Part shown: positions 8,797 through 18,048 of the stretch, one piece after another | How the letters are laid out: every line of letters begins with the position of its first letter | How positions within the stretch are numbered: the stretch's first letter is position 1 | NCBI RefSeq assembly: GCF_001050135.1 | Contig: NZ_CP012040.1 | Location: forward strand, 3,245,001-3,309,000 | Reading direction: 5' to 3' | Source: Cyclobacterium amurskyense | GTDB taxonomy: Bacteria > Bacteroidota > Bacteroidia > Cytophagales > Cyclobacteriaceae | Length of the DNA: 64,000 bases | The notes under the pieces: generated by a model | What the model saw: the letters and a program-made list of their open reading frames with translations, nothing else | What the model was told of the DNA's origin: nothing | The model's database searches: none | Translations under genes and position numbers: made by a program

Positions 8797-8894
8797 TCTT
8801 ACCGGATAATTTGGTCAGCAATACTGACCTGTTTTCAGCTGCTTTTTAAAATCAGCGGCTCATTATCTGGTATTTCTCATTATAGGATTAAATC
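8797..8894 (+). promoter_or_regulatory. Candidate structured RNA (three-way junction) before the metal pump gene
   Basis: Nearly all of the 98-base gap folds on paper. P1 pairs 8801-8810 with 8862-8871 (10 bp, one G-U). Inside it are P2, 8813-8818 with 8824-8829 (GGTCAG/CTGACC, loop CAATA), and P3, around 8837-8842 with 8855-8860 or 8838-8841 with 8853-8856. An outer TTTAATC/GATTAAA pair (8792-8798, 8886-8892) closes the structure just before the ATG at 8895. No T-run follows, so it is not a simple terminator. It could control translation of the pump or be an mRNA processing element. Not recognised as a known riboswitch. Confidence 0.55.
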
Positions 8895-11800
8895 ATGCTT
8901 AATTCAATCATCAAGTTTTTTCTTGAAAACAAACTTGTAACTGTTCTCCTTATTTTAGTAATAGTAATGTGGGGGATTGTTACTGCACCATTTGGGTGGC
9001 AAGTCGGCTCTTTACCTTCTGATCCTGTTCCGGTAGATGCGATTCCTGACATTGGTGAAAATCAACAAATTGTCTTTACGCAATGGCCAGGAAGATCACC
9101 TCAGGATATTGAAGACCAAATCTCTTATCCATTGACCACCTATTTATTGGGTATTCCCGGGGTGAAGTCAATTAGGAGTTCCTCAATATTTGGATTCTCC
9201 AGCATCTACATCATCTTTGACGAGGATATTGAATTCTATTGGTCGCGCTCCCGAATTTTGGAAAAGCTTAATTCTCTGCCAGCTGATCTGCTTCCAGATG
9301 AAGTCCAGCCAGGCTTAGGACCTGATGCAACTGCTCTTGGTCAGGTTTATTGGTATACCCTGGAAGGAAGAGATCAGGAAGGAAATCCAACCGGTGGTTG
9401 GGACCTGCACGAAATCAGAACGGCTCAGGATTTCTATGTGAAATATGGATTGAATGCAGTTGAAGGGGTTTCAGAAGTCGCTTCCATAGGTGGATTTGTT
9501 CAGGAGTATCAGGTAGATGTAAATCCTGACGCATTAAAAGCTTACAATATCCCATTGACAAAGGTGATGCAGGCAGTGAAACAATCCAACCGAGATGTAG
9601 GCGCTAAAACCATAGAGATAAATCAAGCGGAGTACCTGGTACGTGGTTTGGGCTATATCAAGTCTATAGAAGACCTTGAGCTTGCTGTTGTAGCGGTAGA
9701 GGACAATGTGCCCATCCGTATCAAAGATATCGCAGTGGTTCAATTAGGTCCTGCAACCAGGCGAGGGCTTCTGGATAAGGGTGGCGCCGAAGTAGTAGGA
9801 GGAGTAGTGGTAGCCAGATATGGCTCAAATCCACTTCAGGTTATCAATCAGGTAAAGGAGAAAATTAAAGAAATCGCTCCAGGATTACCCAAGAAAACAT
9901 TGGCAGATGGTAGGCTCAGTCAATTGACGATTGTTCCATTTTACGATAGGTCTACCCTGATTCAGGAAACCTTAGGAACTCTGGAAGAGGCCTTGTCCTT
10001 GGAGATACTTATCACTATTCTAGTCGTAATAGTGATGGTCTACAACCTTAGGGCATCCATTTTAATTTCAAGTTTACTTCCATTGGCCATTTTGATGGTG
10101 TTTATAGCCATGCGCTATTTTGGTGTAGATGCGAATATTGTAGCACTTTCCGGTATAGCCATTGCAATAGGTACGATGGTGGATTTGGGGATTATTCTTT
10201 CCGAAAACATTATCAAGCATATTGATGAAGCGCCTCCGGAGCAAAAACTAATCACCACAATTTACAATGGCTCCGCTGAAGTTTCCAGTGCCATTCTAAC
10301 TGCCGTTTCCACAACGATTGTAAGTTTTGTCCCTGTATTTACCATGCAGGCGGCTGAGGGCAAGCTGTTTGGGCCATTGGCCTATACAAAAACTTTTGCA
10401 TTGCTGGCAGCATTAATTGTTTCACTGTTGATCCTTCCCAGTATCGCACATACCTTTTTCGGATTTAGGATCAATAATCTCAAATATAGAAGAGCTGGAA
10501 ATATCCTGCTTATTCTAGTAGCTATGCTGGCACTTTCTCAAGGCTATGTTTGGGCGGGAAGCCTTTTGATTTTATTGGCAGGAATTGCACTATTGAGGGA
10601 TTTTTTGACATCAAGGAACTACAATATTTCTGAAAGTTTTAGGCCCTTTTATAATAACCTGGAAATCATCATTGTGATCGCAGGAGTTGTGTGGTTATTG
10701 GCTGGTTACTGGCTTCCATTAGGAGCGGCTAAATCGACCTTCCTTAACTTTCTTTTTGTGGCAATTCTAGTCAGTTTGATCCTTGGGGCATTTATTCTCT
10801 TGGAGTACAATTATAAGAAAGTACTAAATTGGTGTCTTGATCATAAAGCTGCATTTTTAACTGTCCCGGCTATCATTATTCTGTTTGGGATTATGGTTTG
10901 GCTTGGCTTTAACACAACATTTGGGCTTGTTCCCAAGGCAGCTAAAGCAGTAGGGTGGGACCTTCAGAAAACGAAGGTTTGGTCAGGAATGGCGCATACT
11001 TTTCCCGGAATGCAAAAGGAATTTATGCCTTCTTTGAATGAGGGTAGCTTTTTATTAATGCCCACATCCATGCCGCATTCAGGCATAGCCTTTAATCGAA
11101 AAGTTCTTGGACAGCTGGATATGCGGATTTCTAATATTCCCGAGGTTGAACTTAGTGTTGGGAAGCTTGGACGGGTTGAATCCGCCTTGGATCCTGCTCC
11201 AATCTCCATGTATGAGAATGTAATCAATTACAAGTCAGAGTACCTGTTGAATGAGAAAGGGCACAAGCAGCGGTTTAAAGTAGATAGAGACAATCGTTTT
11301 ATTCTAACTTCTGGTGATACCGTATCCAATGAGGAGGCACTTACAAAGGAAATAGGTGTTTCTTTACTCATTGCTGATGAAAAGGGTAGGTTCTTTAGGA
11401 ATTGGCGGGAACAAATTCATTCTCCAGATGATATCTGGAATGAAATAGTGGCAGTAACCAAAATACCTGGCGTCACTTCGGCTCCAAAACTACAACCAAT
11501 AGAAACACGGTTGGTCATGTTGCAGACAGGTATGCGGGCACGGATGGGAATGAAAGTATATGGGCCAGACCTACAAACAATTGAGGATTTTGGATTAAAA
11601 GTAGAAAATATTCTCAAGCAGGTGCCATCGGTGAAAACCGAAGCTGTATTTGCTGACAGGATTGTAGGAAAGCCCTACCTGCATCTCAATATTAATAGAG
11701 CGCAAATTGCTCGGTATGGTTTGAGTATTGAAGATGTTCAGGGTACAATTGAAACGGCCATTGGTGGCATGAAAGTGACAACCACTGTGGAAGGACGTGA

Positions 11801-12719
11801 GCGATTTCCTGTTCGGGTTCGCTATCCGAGAGAGCTTCGTGATGACCCTGAAGCTTTGGGCAAAATATTGATCCCTACACTGACAGGGTCCCAGATCCCT
11901 TTGAGCCAGGTTGTAGATTTTGAATACCTAAAAGGGCCTCAGGTAATTAAAAGCGAAGAAACATTTTTGGTTGGTTATGTACTGTTCGATAAAAGGGAGG
12001 GTTTTTCGGAAGTTACGGTAGTAGAGGATGCCAGAAATTTGATTCAAAGTAAAATCGAATCCGGTGAATTGGAAGTGCCGGCTGGGGTGAGCTTTAAGTT
12101 TTCCGGAAGTTATGAAAATCAAGTTCGTGCTGAAAAGCGCCTGAGTGTAATCGTGCCATTGGTACTTTTGATTATTTTTCTGATTCTTTATTTCCAGTTT
12201 CGTTCAGTTACCACCTCGTTGATGGTTTTTACTGGAATAGCCATGGCTTTCAGCGGTGGTTTTATCACCCTATGGTTGTATGGACAAAGCTGGTTTGGGG
12301 ACTTTGGCCTTTTGGGAATGAATTTTAAAGACCTTTTTCAAATTCACACAATTAATCTGAGCGTGGCTGTATGGGTCGGGTTTATCGCCTTGTTTGGCAT
12401 CGCAACGGATGATGGGGTGCTTATGGCGACTTATTTAGACCAGAGTTTTGCAAAGAACAAAACAGATAGCCTCAAAGGAGTTAGGAATGCAGTTTTAGAA
12501 GCAGGGCAGCGTCGAATTAAACCGGCCATCATGACTTCAGCCACCACCATTATTGCTTTGCTTCCAATTCTTACTTCCTCAGGAAGGGGATCAGACATTA
12601 TGATACCAATGGCCATTCCAGCTTTCGGAGGGATGATTGTAACAGCGATCACTTATTTTATCGTACCCGTTTTGTATTCGATTCGAGAAGAAAGAAGATT
12701 TAAAAACAATTCAATATGA
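8895..12719 (+). CDS. CusA/CzcA-type heavy-metal efflux RND permease
   Basis: 1274 residues; the inner-membrane pump of a tripartite exporter. The N terminus has the RND TM1, the porter-domain start DPVPVDAIPDIGENQQIV and PGRSPQDIEDQISYPL. TM4 carries IAIGTMVDLGIILSEN, with the charged residue of the proton relay typical of the metal (HME) subfamily. The C-terminal half repeats the pattern with GIATDDGVLMATYLDQ and RIKPAIMTSATTIIALLP. It is about 220 residues longer than E. coli CusA because of extra hydrophobic segments between about 525 and 700. The copper/silver preference is inferred from the neighbouring adaptor. The last four bases overlap the TolC-type gene (ATGA). Confidence 0.93.
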   Translation: MLNSIIKFFLENKLVTVLLILVIVMWGIVTAPFGWQVGSLPSDPVPVDAIPDIGENQQIVFTQWPGRSPQDIEDQISYPLTTYLLGIPGVKSIRSSSIFGFSSIYIIFDEDIEFYWSRSRILEKLNSLPADLLPDEVQPGLGPDATALGQVYWYTLEGRDQEGNPTGGWDLHEIRTAQDFYVKYGLNAVEGVSEVASIGGFVQEYQVDVNPDALKAYNIPLTKVMQAVKQSNRDVGAKTIEINQAEYLVRGLGYIKSIEDLELAVVAVEDNVPIRIKDIAVVQLGPATRRGLLDKGGAEVVGGVVVARYGSNPLQVINQVKEKIKEIAPGLPKKTLADGRLSQLTIVPFYDRSTLIQETLGTLEEALSLEILITILVVIVMVYNLRASILISSLLPLAILMVFIAMRYFGVDANIVALSGIAIAIGTMVDLGIILSENIIKHIDEAPPEQKLITTIYNGSAEVSSAILTAVSTTIVSFVPVFTMQAAEGKLFGPLAYTKTFALLAALIVSLLILPSIAHTFFGFRINNLKYRRAGNILLILVAMLALSQGYVWAGSLLILLAGIALLRDFLTSRNYNISESFRPFYNNLEIIIVIAGVVWLLAGYWLPLGAAKSTFLNFLFVAILVSLILGAFILLEYNYKKVLNWCLDHKAAFLTVPAIIILFGIMVWLGFNTTFGLVPKAAKAVGWDLQKTKVWSGMAHTFPGMQKEFMPSLNEGSFLLMPTSMPHSGIAFNRKVLGQLDMRISNIPEVELSVGKLGRVESALDPAPISMYENVINYKSEYLLNEKGHKQRFKVDRDNRFILTSGDTVSNEEALTKEIGVSLLIADEKGRFFRNWREQIHSPDDIWNEIVAVTKIPGVTSAPKLQPIETRLVMLQTGMRARMGMKVYGPDLQTIEDFGLKVENILKQVPSVKTEAVFADRIVGKPYLHLNINRAQIARYGLSIEDVQGTIETAIGGMKVTTTVEGRERFPVRVRYPRELRDDPEALGKILIPTLTGSQIPLSQVVDFEYLKGPQVIKSEETFLVGYVLFDKREGFSEVTVVEDARNLIQSKIESGELEVPAGVSFKFSGSYENQVRAEKRLSVIVPLVLLIIFLILYFQFRSVTTSLMVFTGIAMAFSGGFITLWLYGQSWFGDFGLLGMNFKDLFQIHTINLSVAVWVGFIALFGIATDDGVLMATYLDQSFAKNKTDSLKGVRNAVLEAGQRRIKPAIMTSATTIIALLPILTSSGRGSDIMIPMAIPAFGGMIVTAITYFIVPVLYSIREERRFKNNSI

Positions 12720-13945
12720 AATTCACCGTCCTATCTATCACGCTTATCTTGATATTGAGTTTTTCCGGGCAAGGCCAGACTTTGGAGGATTATTTTGTGA
12801 TGGCTGCTGAAAATAACCCTGGATTGAAAGGGAAATACAAAGCGTTTGAAGCGGCTTTGCAAAAAATCCCACAGGCGAAATCACTTGCAGATCCCAATTT
12901 GTCTTTTGGTTATTTCATTTCGCCAGTACAAACCAAGCTTGGTCCTCAGCGCATGCGTTTTTCATTGACGCAGATGTTTCCATGGTTCGGAACTTTGCGC
13001 ATCCAAGGGGATGTGGCGACAATCCTTGCAGAGGTGAAATACAAGGAATTTCTGGATGCTAGGAATAGCCTTTATAATCAGGTTTCAGCAGTCTATTACC
13101 CGCTTTTGGAGACGAATGAGTTGATTGAAATTGAAAATGAAAACCTTCAGATTCTGAAAACTTATAAATCAATTGCTACTTCTACCTTCGAAAACGGCAA
13201 AGGATCACTAACGGATGCACTTAGGGTAGACATCATGAATACTAGTGCCGAAACAAATTTGGAGGTGCTAAACCAGAAAATTAAGTCTGCTAATGCAAGA
13301 CTTAACTCCTTGCTAGGAAGAGACTATGATTCACCAATTGAAATTACGGAAAGGTTGACCGTTCCAGATTCTCCCTATCAGGCTTCTATTGATTCCATTC
13401 AGCACAATCCATTATTGGAAAGTCTGGATTTGAAAATTCAAGCCGGTGAGTTAAAACATAAATTGGCAATCAAACAGGGCTTGCCAAACCTTGGAGCAGG
13501 AGTAGATTATGTGATGGTGGACAAGCTTAATGACATGGCCTTGGTCGATAATGGTAAAAATGTCCTCATGCCGACGGTTACCATGAGCATTCCGATTTTT
13601 AGAAAAAAATACGATGCGGCCAAAAAAGAAGCATTGTTATTAACCGAAGCCTACCAAGCAAAAAAGCAGGATGTATCCAATAACCTTTATGGCTCTTTTT
13701 ATCGGTTTAAGGTAGAAATGGATATTCAGCTTGACCTAATTTCTTCCTTTGACAAGCAAATCCAAACCAGCAAGCAAACACTTGAACTGCTATACAGTTC
13801 CTATGCGAATTCGGGAGAAGACTTTGAGGAAGTTTTACGCCTTCAGCAGCAATTGCTGGAGTACCGAAAAATGAAAATCAAAGCCTCTGTAGCCTACTAC
13901 GCTGCTGATGCGCAACTTAATTATTTAACCGCTAAATCTTACTGA
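12716..13945 (+). CDS. TolC/CusC-type outer membrane efflux protein
   Basis: 409 residues with a Sec signal (about residues 1-20, ending SGQGQ). Two repeats of long amphipathic coiled coil typical of outer-membrane efflux proteins are visible: about 70-200 (NSLYNQVSAVYYPLLETNELIEIENENLQ, here split for length) and about 290-400. The N-terminal NPGLKGKYKAFEAALQKIPQAKSLADPNL fits the family as well. It provides the outer-membrane duct for the pump just upstream, with which it overlaps by four bases, so co-translation is likely. Confidence 0.9.
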   Translation: MKFTVLSITLILILSFSGQGQTLEDYFVMAAENNPGLKGKYKAFEAALQKIPQAKSLADPNLSFGYFISPVQTKLGPQRMRFSLTQMFPWFGTLRIQGDVATILAEVKYKEFLDARNSLYNQVSAVYYPLLETNELIEIENENLQILKTYKSIATSTFENGKGSLTDALRVDIMNTSAETNLEVLNQKIKSANARLNSLLGRDYDSPIEITERLTVPDSPYQASIDSIQHNPLLESLDLKIQAGELKHKLAIKQGLPNLGAGVDYVMVDKLNDMALVDNGKNVLMPTVTMSIPIFRKKYDAAKKEALLLTEAYQAKKQDVSNNLYGSFYRFKVEMDIQLDLISSFDKQIQTSKQTLELLYSSYANSGEDFEEVLRLQQQLLEYRKMKIKASVAYYAADAQLNYLTAKSY

Positions 13946-13946
13946 T

Positions 13947-14405
13947 ATGAAAAGTAACAATTATCTAAAGTTCTCCGCAATGATGGCTGTTTCATTTGTC
14001 ATCATGTATGCCGTGATGTTTTTAAATGCAGATCTCTTTGACCATGTCATGCTAAGTACCGCCAGAACCTACATGACAATATTGATGGTAGCACCCATGG
14101 CAGTGTCCATGTTACTCTTTATGTGGGGAATGTATGAAAACAAGAAGGTCAATTTTATGATTCTCGGTACGGCTGTCATTTTATTTATAGCTACCCTTAC
14201 CATGCTCAGAAACCAAACTTTGATCGCTGATGTACAGTGGATGAAAGCGATGATCCCTCATCATTCTTCGGCCATCATGGTAAGCCAAAAAGCACATCTA
14301 AAAGATCCGGAAGCACAGCAGCTAGCTAAAGATATCATTGAAGCACAGAAGAAAGAAATTGCTCAAATGAAGGCAATGATCAAGCGACTTGAGGAGTCAG
14401 AGTAA
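13947..14405 (+). CDS. DUF305 domain membrane protein
   Basis: 152 residues. Three hydrophobic segments (about 8-25, 42-60, 70-85) are followed by a C-terminal DUF305-type helix region with MKAMIPHHSSAIMVS, KDPEAQQLAKDIIEAQKKEI and AQMKAMI. The HH and Met-rich motif is the hallmark of DUF305 and suggests binding of Cu(I) or Ag(I), though function is unproven. One base separates it from the TolC-type gene and it precedes the adaptor gene, so it belongs to the efflux operon. Confidence 0.87.
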   Translation: MKSNNYLKFSAMMAVSFVIMYAVMFLNADLFDHVMLSTARTYMTILMVAPMAVSMLLFMWGMYENKKVNFMILGTAVILFIATLTMLRNQTLIADVQWMKAMIPHHSSAIMVSQKAHLKDPEAQQLAKDIIEAQKKEIAQMKAMIKRLEESE

Positions 14406-14476
14406 AGAACTATAGGGGATTTAATTATAAAGGAAAAGTCTAATCCATGTAGGAACAAAAACATGCCTAAAGAAAT

Positions 14477-16258
14477 ATGAAAAATTCAATTAACAATAAG
14501 TACTTACTGATCGTCATTACACTATTTGTGGGCGTGCTGTTAGGTTGGTTGATTAAGCCATCCGCAAATCTTCCTGAACAACCACCAGTACATGAGCATG
14601 TGGAATCCACTGTTGGGGCTTCTTCGGTTTACACCTGTTCCATGCATCCCCAGATTCGCCAAGGTGAACCTGGTGACTGTCCTATTTGTGGAATGGATCT
14701 CATTCAATTGGAGAATGATTCTCAAGAAACTGATCCTTTGTCTATTACCATGTCCCCTACAGCCATCCAACTTGCAGACGTGAAAACGATGGTAGTGGGT
14801 AAGGGGAAAGCGGAAAAAACGCTTAGGCTAGACGGGAAAATCCAAGTTGATGAGCGCTTATTGTTTACACAAGCAAGCCATATTCCAGGTAGAATTGAAA
14901 AATTGATGGTGAATTTTACTGGTGAGTACATAGCTAAAGGACAGACCATTGCTTTGGTGTATTCTCCAGAGTTGGTGACCAGCCAGGAAGAACTTCTTCA
15001 GGCAAATAAAATAAAAGAAGAACAACCAGCGCTTTTTAATGCGGCTGTGGCCAAGCTTAAGAACTGGAAAGTGTCAGAAGCACAAGTTCAGCAGATATTG
15101 ACTACTGGGGAAGTAATTAAGAATTTCCCTATCAAAGCAAATGTTTCTGGTTATGTTTCTCAAAAATTTGCCAATCTGGGAGACCATCTCGCTATGGGGC
15201 AAGCCCTGTATGAGGTTTCAAATTTGTCTAAGGTTTGGGTATTATTTGATGTTTATGAATCTGAGATTCCTTGGATTAAAACTGGAGATGAGGTAAACTA
15301 TCGGGTACAATCTATTCCCGGAGAAATCTTTACATCGAAAATTGATTACCTGGACCCCATAATCGATCCGGACACCAGAGTAGCTTCTGCAAGGATAAGC
15401 ATTGCTAATCCTGATCTAAAATATAAGCCTGAAATGTTTGTTTCTGGAGTAATTACAAGCTCCATTACTGGGGCCGAAGAGGCTATAGTTGTTCCAAAGA
15501 CTGCAGTCATGTGGACAGGTACCCGGTCTGTTGTGTATGTGAAAAAGATAAGTTCCAAAGGACTGAGCTTTCAACTTCGTGAAGTAACACTTGGGGCTGC
15601 CTTGGGAACTGAATACCTTATAGAAGCAGGTCTTCACCCGGGGGAGGAAATTGTAGTTAATGGCGCTTTCAGTATTGATGCTGCTGCCCAATTGGCAGGA
15701 AAGCCAAGTATGATGAACCCTGAAGGAGGGGTAGCAATGTCTGGGCACAATCACGGTGGCATGGAAATGACGAAGGCAAGTCAAATAGAAGGTTCAATAG
15801 GGAATTCCCTTACCCAGGCAGCTAAAGATGGTTTGATACCTATTTTTGATCATTATTTTAAATTAAAAAATGCCCTGACTATCGATGATTTAAAGCGGTC
15901 AATATCACAAGCAGAGGAAATGCTTAATTATATTTCAAATATTGACATGGAATCCTTTGAAGGGAATGCCCATATGGAATGGATGAAGTACCAGAAAAGC
16001 TTATCGGTTTCCCTTGAAAAGATAGGTTCCGATAAGTCTTTGGAAGAAGTCCGCAAAACATTTCTTTCAATTTCCGATGAAATGATAGGCATGGCGGAAA
16101 AATTTCATCCTTTTCCTAAACCTCTTTTTGTACAACATTGTCCCATGGCTGATACCAATCGGGGAGCGGATTGGTTGAGCATGGAAGAAAAAGTGGTGAA
16201 TCCTTATTTTGGAAAATCAATGCTGACCTGTGGGGAAGTCACAAGAACAATTAAATAA
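14477..16258 (+). CDS. CusB-type periplasmic adaptor with metal-binding and DUF3347 domains
   Basis: 593 residues. Order: N-terminal membrane anchor (8-25), heavy-metal-binding domain (YTCSMHPQIRQGEPGDCPIC at about 52-71), membrane-fusion barrel-sandwich and beta-barrel domains (about 120-400: HIPGRIEKLMVNFTGEYIAKG, FPIKANVSGYVSQKF, YLDPIIDPDTRVASARI), a His/Met spacer (MSGHNHGGMEM) and a DUF3347 (CusF-like) C domain with HCPMADTNRGADWLS and NPYFGKSMLTCGEV. The Cys, His and Met sites favour Cu(I)/Ag(I). It joins the RND pump to the TolC-type channel. 71 bases separate it from the DUF305 gene; no terminator is visible. Confidence 0.93.
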   Translation: MKNSINNKYLLIVITLFVGVLLGWLIKPSANLPEQPPVHEHVESTVGASSVYTCSMHPQIRQGEPGDCPICGMDLIQLENDSQETDPLSITMSPTAIQLADVKTMVVGKGKAEKTLRLDGKIQVDERLLFTQASHIPGRIEKLMVNFTGEYIAKGQTIALVYSPELVTSQEELLQANKIKEEQPALFNAAVAKLKNWKVSEAQVQQILTTGEVIKNFPIKANVSGYVSQKFANLGDHLAMGQALYEVSNLSKVWVLFDVYESEIPWIKTGDEVNYRVQSIPGEIFTSKIDYLDPIIDPDTRVASARISIANPDLKYKPEMFVSGVITSSITGAEEAIVVPKTAVMWTGTRSVVYVKKISSKGLSFQLREVTLGAALGTEYLIEAGLHPGEEIVVNGAFSIDAAAQLAGKPSMMNPEGGVAMSGHNHGGMEMTKASQIEGSIGNSLTQAAKDGLIPIFDHYFKLKNALTIDDLKRSISQAEEMLNYISNIDMESFEGNAHMEWMKYQKSLSVSLEKIGSDKSLEEVRKTFLSISDEMIGMAEKFHPFPKPLFVQHCPMADTNRGADWLSMEEKVVNPYFGKSMLTCGEVTRTIK

Positions 16259-16392
16259 CCGCGAAGAATAGAAAGATAGAAGCGAAGCTTATTGTTAATT
16301 TGTTTTGGTAATTGTTTGATAATTCTTAAATTAAATCATAAGTAAAATGTAGATCGATTATTTATTCTGTACTTCTATAAAATACCCAAATC

Positions 16393-16935
16393 ATGAAGGT
16401 TCTGAAAATAATACTTGCCATCGTTTTAATATTGATTTCCATCCCTTTTATAGTAGGGATGTTTATTGATGAGGATTATACCGTAGTTAAGGAGGTAACC
16501 ATTGAAAAACCTATAGAAGAGGTTTTTGATTATGTGAAACTACTCAAAAACCAAGAATACTTTTCAAGTTGGGCCTTAAAGGATCCAACCATGAAAAAAA
16601 GTTTTAATGGTGTAGATGGTGAAGTGGGATTTGTCTCAGCCTGGGACAGTAAAGATCCGAATGTAGGGGTGGGAGAACAAGAAATACTGGCAATTGAACA
16701 AGGTAAAAGAATCGATTATGCCTTAAGGTTTAAGGAACCTTTTGAAGCATCTGATAAGGCTTATATTGAATTTGATGAAGTAAATGGGGATAAAACCAAA
16801 GTTACCTGGGGATTTGAAGGGCATATGGATTATCCAATGAATTCTATGTTGTTGATGATGGATATGGAGGAAATGGTCGGTAAAGATTTTTCCGAAGGCT
16901 TGCAAAAGTTAAAGTCAATTCTGGAAAACAATTAA
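16393..16935 (+). CDS. SRPBCC (polyketide cyclase/START-like) family protein
   Basis: 180 residues with an N-terminal hydrophobic anchor (4-24, KIILAIVLILISIPFIVGM). The remainder is an SRPBCC fold: EVTIEKPIEEVFDYVKLLKNQEYFS at the start, KVTWGFEGHMDYP late, and a C-terminal helix EGLQKLKSILE. These bind hydrophobic ligands in a deep pocket; the ligand here is unknown. It follows the efflux genes after 134 bases but is probably a separate unit. The repeat element at 17078 lies downstream. Confidence 0.85.
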   Translation: MKVLKIILAIVLILISIPFIVGMFIDEDYTVVKEVTIEKPIEEVFDYVKLLKNQEYFSSWALKDPTMKKSFNGVDGEVGFVSAWDSKDPNVGVGEQEILAIEQGKRIDYALRFKEPFEASDKAYIEFDEVNGDKTKVTWGFEGHMDYPMNSMLLMMDMEEMVGKDFSEGLQKLKSILENN

Positions 16936-17077
16936 TTTTGACTGACATGGCTTGTCTCAGGAATTGACACTTATTAATCCGAGAGGTGAATTTAGTTTAG
17001 GGCTATAAGTTAAAAATAGTATTAATAATGCTTGACACTTACGTATAGTAAGCGAGTATCAACCGTTGAAAAAGTTA

Positions 17078-17289
17078 AACCCGAAATATGAAATAGACAA
17101 TCTATTACGTGCTGAAATCGCTTCAAAATCAGCCACTTCGTTGCTGTTTTCAATTTCACCATAGCGGTGCTATGCTAAAATCTCCAAACAGCCTGATTTT
17201 CTTGCGATTGCAACACTTCCCGTAAACACGGGACAGGCTTCACCCCTGACATTGTCAGGGCGGAGAAATCCTATTACATAATCCGGGTT
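17078..17289 (+). repeat. Structured intergenic repeat, full-length copy 1
   Basis: 212 bp with imperfect terminal inverted repeats: left AACCCGAAATATGAAATAG and right end reading inward AACCCGGATTATGTAATAG. Inside are hairpins CATAGC-ggt-GCTATG, CCCGT-aaac-ACGGG and CCCTGAC-att-GTCAGGG, and a larger stem joining AATCGCttcAAAATCAG to its near-complement. A copy differing at only about eight positions lies at 52514-52726, and shorter relatives at 24842 and 50523. No open frame. Non-autonomous mobile (MITE- or REP-like) origin is inferred. Confidence 0.85.
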
Positions 17290-17293
17290 AAAA

Positions 17294-17336
17294 TCAAATG
17301 GGAATACTTTATAATAATCAAAGTATTCCCATTTGA
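17294..17336. terminator. Strong hairpin after comB
   Basis: A perfect 17-bp stem (17294-17310 with 17320-17336) with a nine-base loop lies four bases past the comB stop. It is AT-rich at both ends and can end transcription from the minus strand; a T-rich stretch also follows on the plus strand, so it may work both ways. Confidence 0.75.
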
Positions 17337-17340
17337 ATGA

Positions 17341-18048
17341 TTAATTGTTTTTATTTTTTAGTCCTTCCTCAGACAAATATACCACAGAATTAAATTGGTT
17401 TAATTCAAGGCAAAAATCTATGTCTTTATCTAAGTCGTGATTTTGTAGGCGTTTTGCATGAGAAGCCTTTTGAAGAAAACCTTGCAAATCTCCACCAACT
17501 TGTTGATAGAGTGCTTCCATTCCTAATGTAGCATCGCAATCATGGTCCCAGCCTAATAGAAGGGACAGTGCTCCAGCATACAAAGAATCTTCCAAATTAA
17601 ATTTACCTTTCCATCCTGCGCATAAAACCAGCACATCATTGGTAGAAGTTTGTAAATAATCTACAGTAGCTTGAAGGTTCAGAAATGATCCTATAAGTAC
17701 TTCTGAGGCTTGTTCTCGAGCTAAAGAAATAGCTCTTGTGCCGTTTGTAGTAGTCATGGCCACATTTTGACCAGCAAAGGCTTGGTCTAAATAAGCCAAT
17801 GGACTATTTCCTAAATCAAAGCCATCTGCCTGCTTGCCATTGCGCTCTCCTGCAATGAGCCAACCACTTTTTTTATAAGATTTACATTGATCTAGATCCT
17901 TTACGGGGACGATGGAATTCACGCCATTAGAAAGCGCTGTTACCATGGTAGAACTAGCTCTGAAAATATCAACAACGATGACGGTTTTGTTTGCTAACTC
18001 GTGGAGGTCCAACAAGTCAGGACTGATACAGGTTTCTATGGTTTTCAT
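17341..18048 (-). CDS. comB: 2-phosphosulfolactate phosphatase family protein
   Basis: 235 residues, the usual ComB length. The Mg-dependent phosphatase signatures are visible: VIVVDIFRASSTMVTAL near the N terminus, IAGERNGKQADGFDLGNSP, MTTTNGTRAI, VLCAGWKGKFNLEDSLYAG. ComB removes phosphate from phosphosulfolactate in coenzyme M synthesis; in bacteria without coenzyme M, the physiological substrate is uncertain, so the symbol denotes family. Its start overlaps the gcvT stop by four bases, and a strong hairpin follows its own stop. Confidence 0.88.
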   Translation of the reverse strand: MKTIETCISPDLLDLHELANKTVIVVDIFRASSTMVTALSNGVNSIVPVKDLDQCKSYKKSGWLIAGERNGKQADGFDLGNSPLAYLDQAFAGQNVAMTTTNGTRAISLAREQASEVLIGSFLNLQATVDYLQTSTNDVLVLCAGWKGKFNLEDSLYAGALSLLLGWDHDCDATLGMEALYQQVGGDLQGFLQKASHAKRLQNHDLDKDIDFCLELNQFNSVVYLSEEGLKNKNN

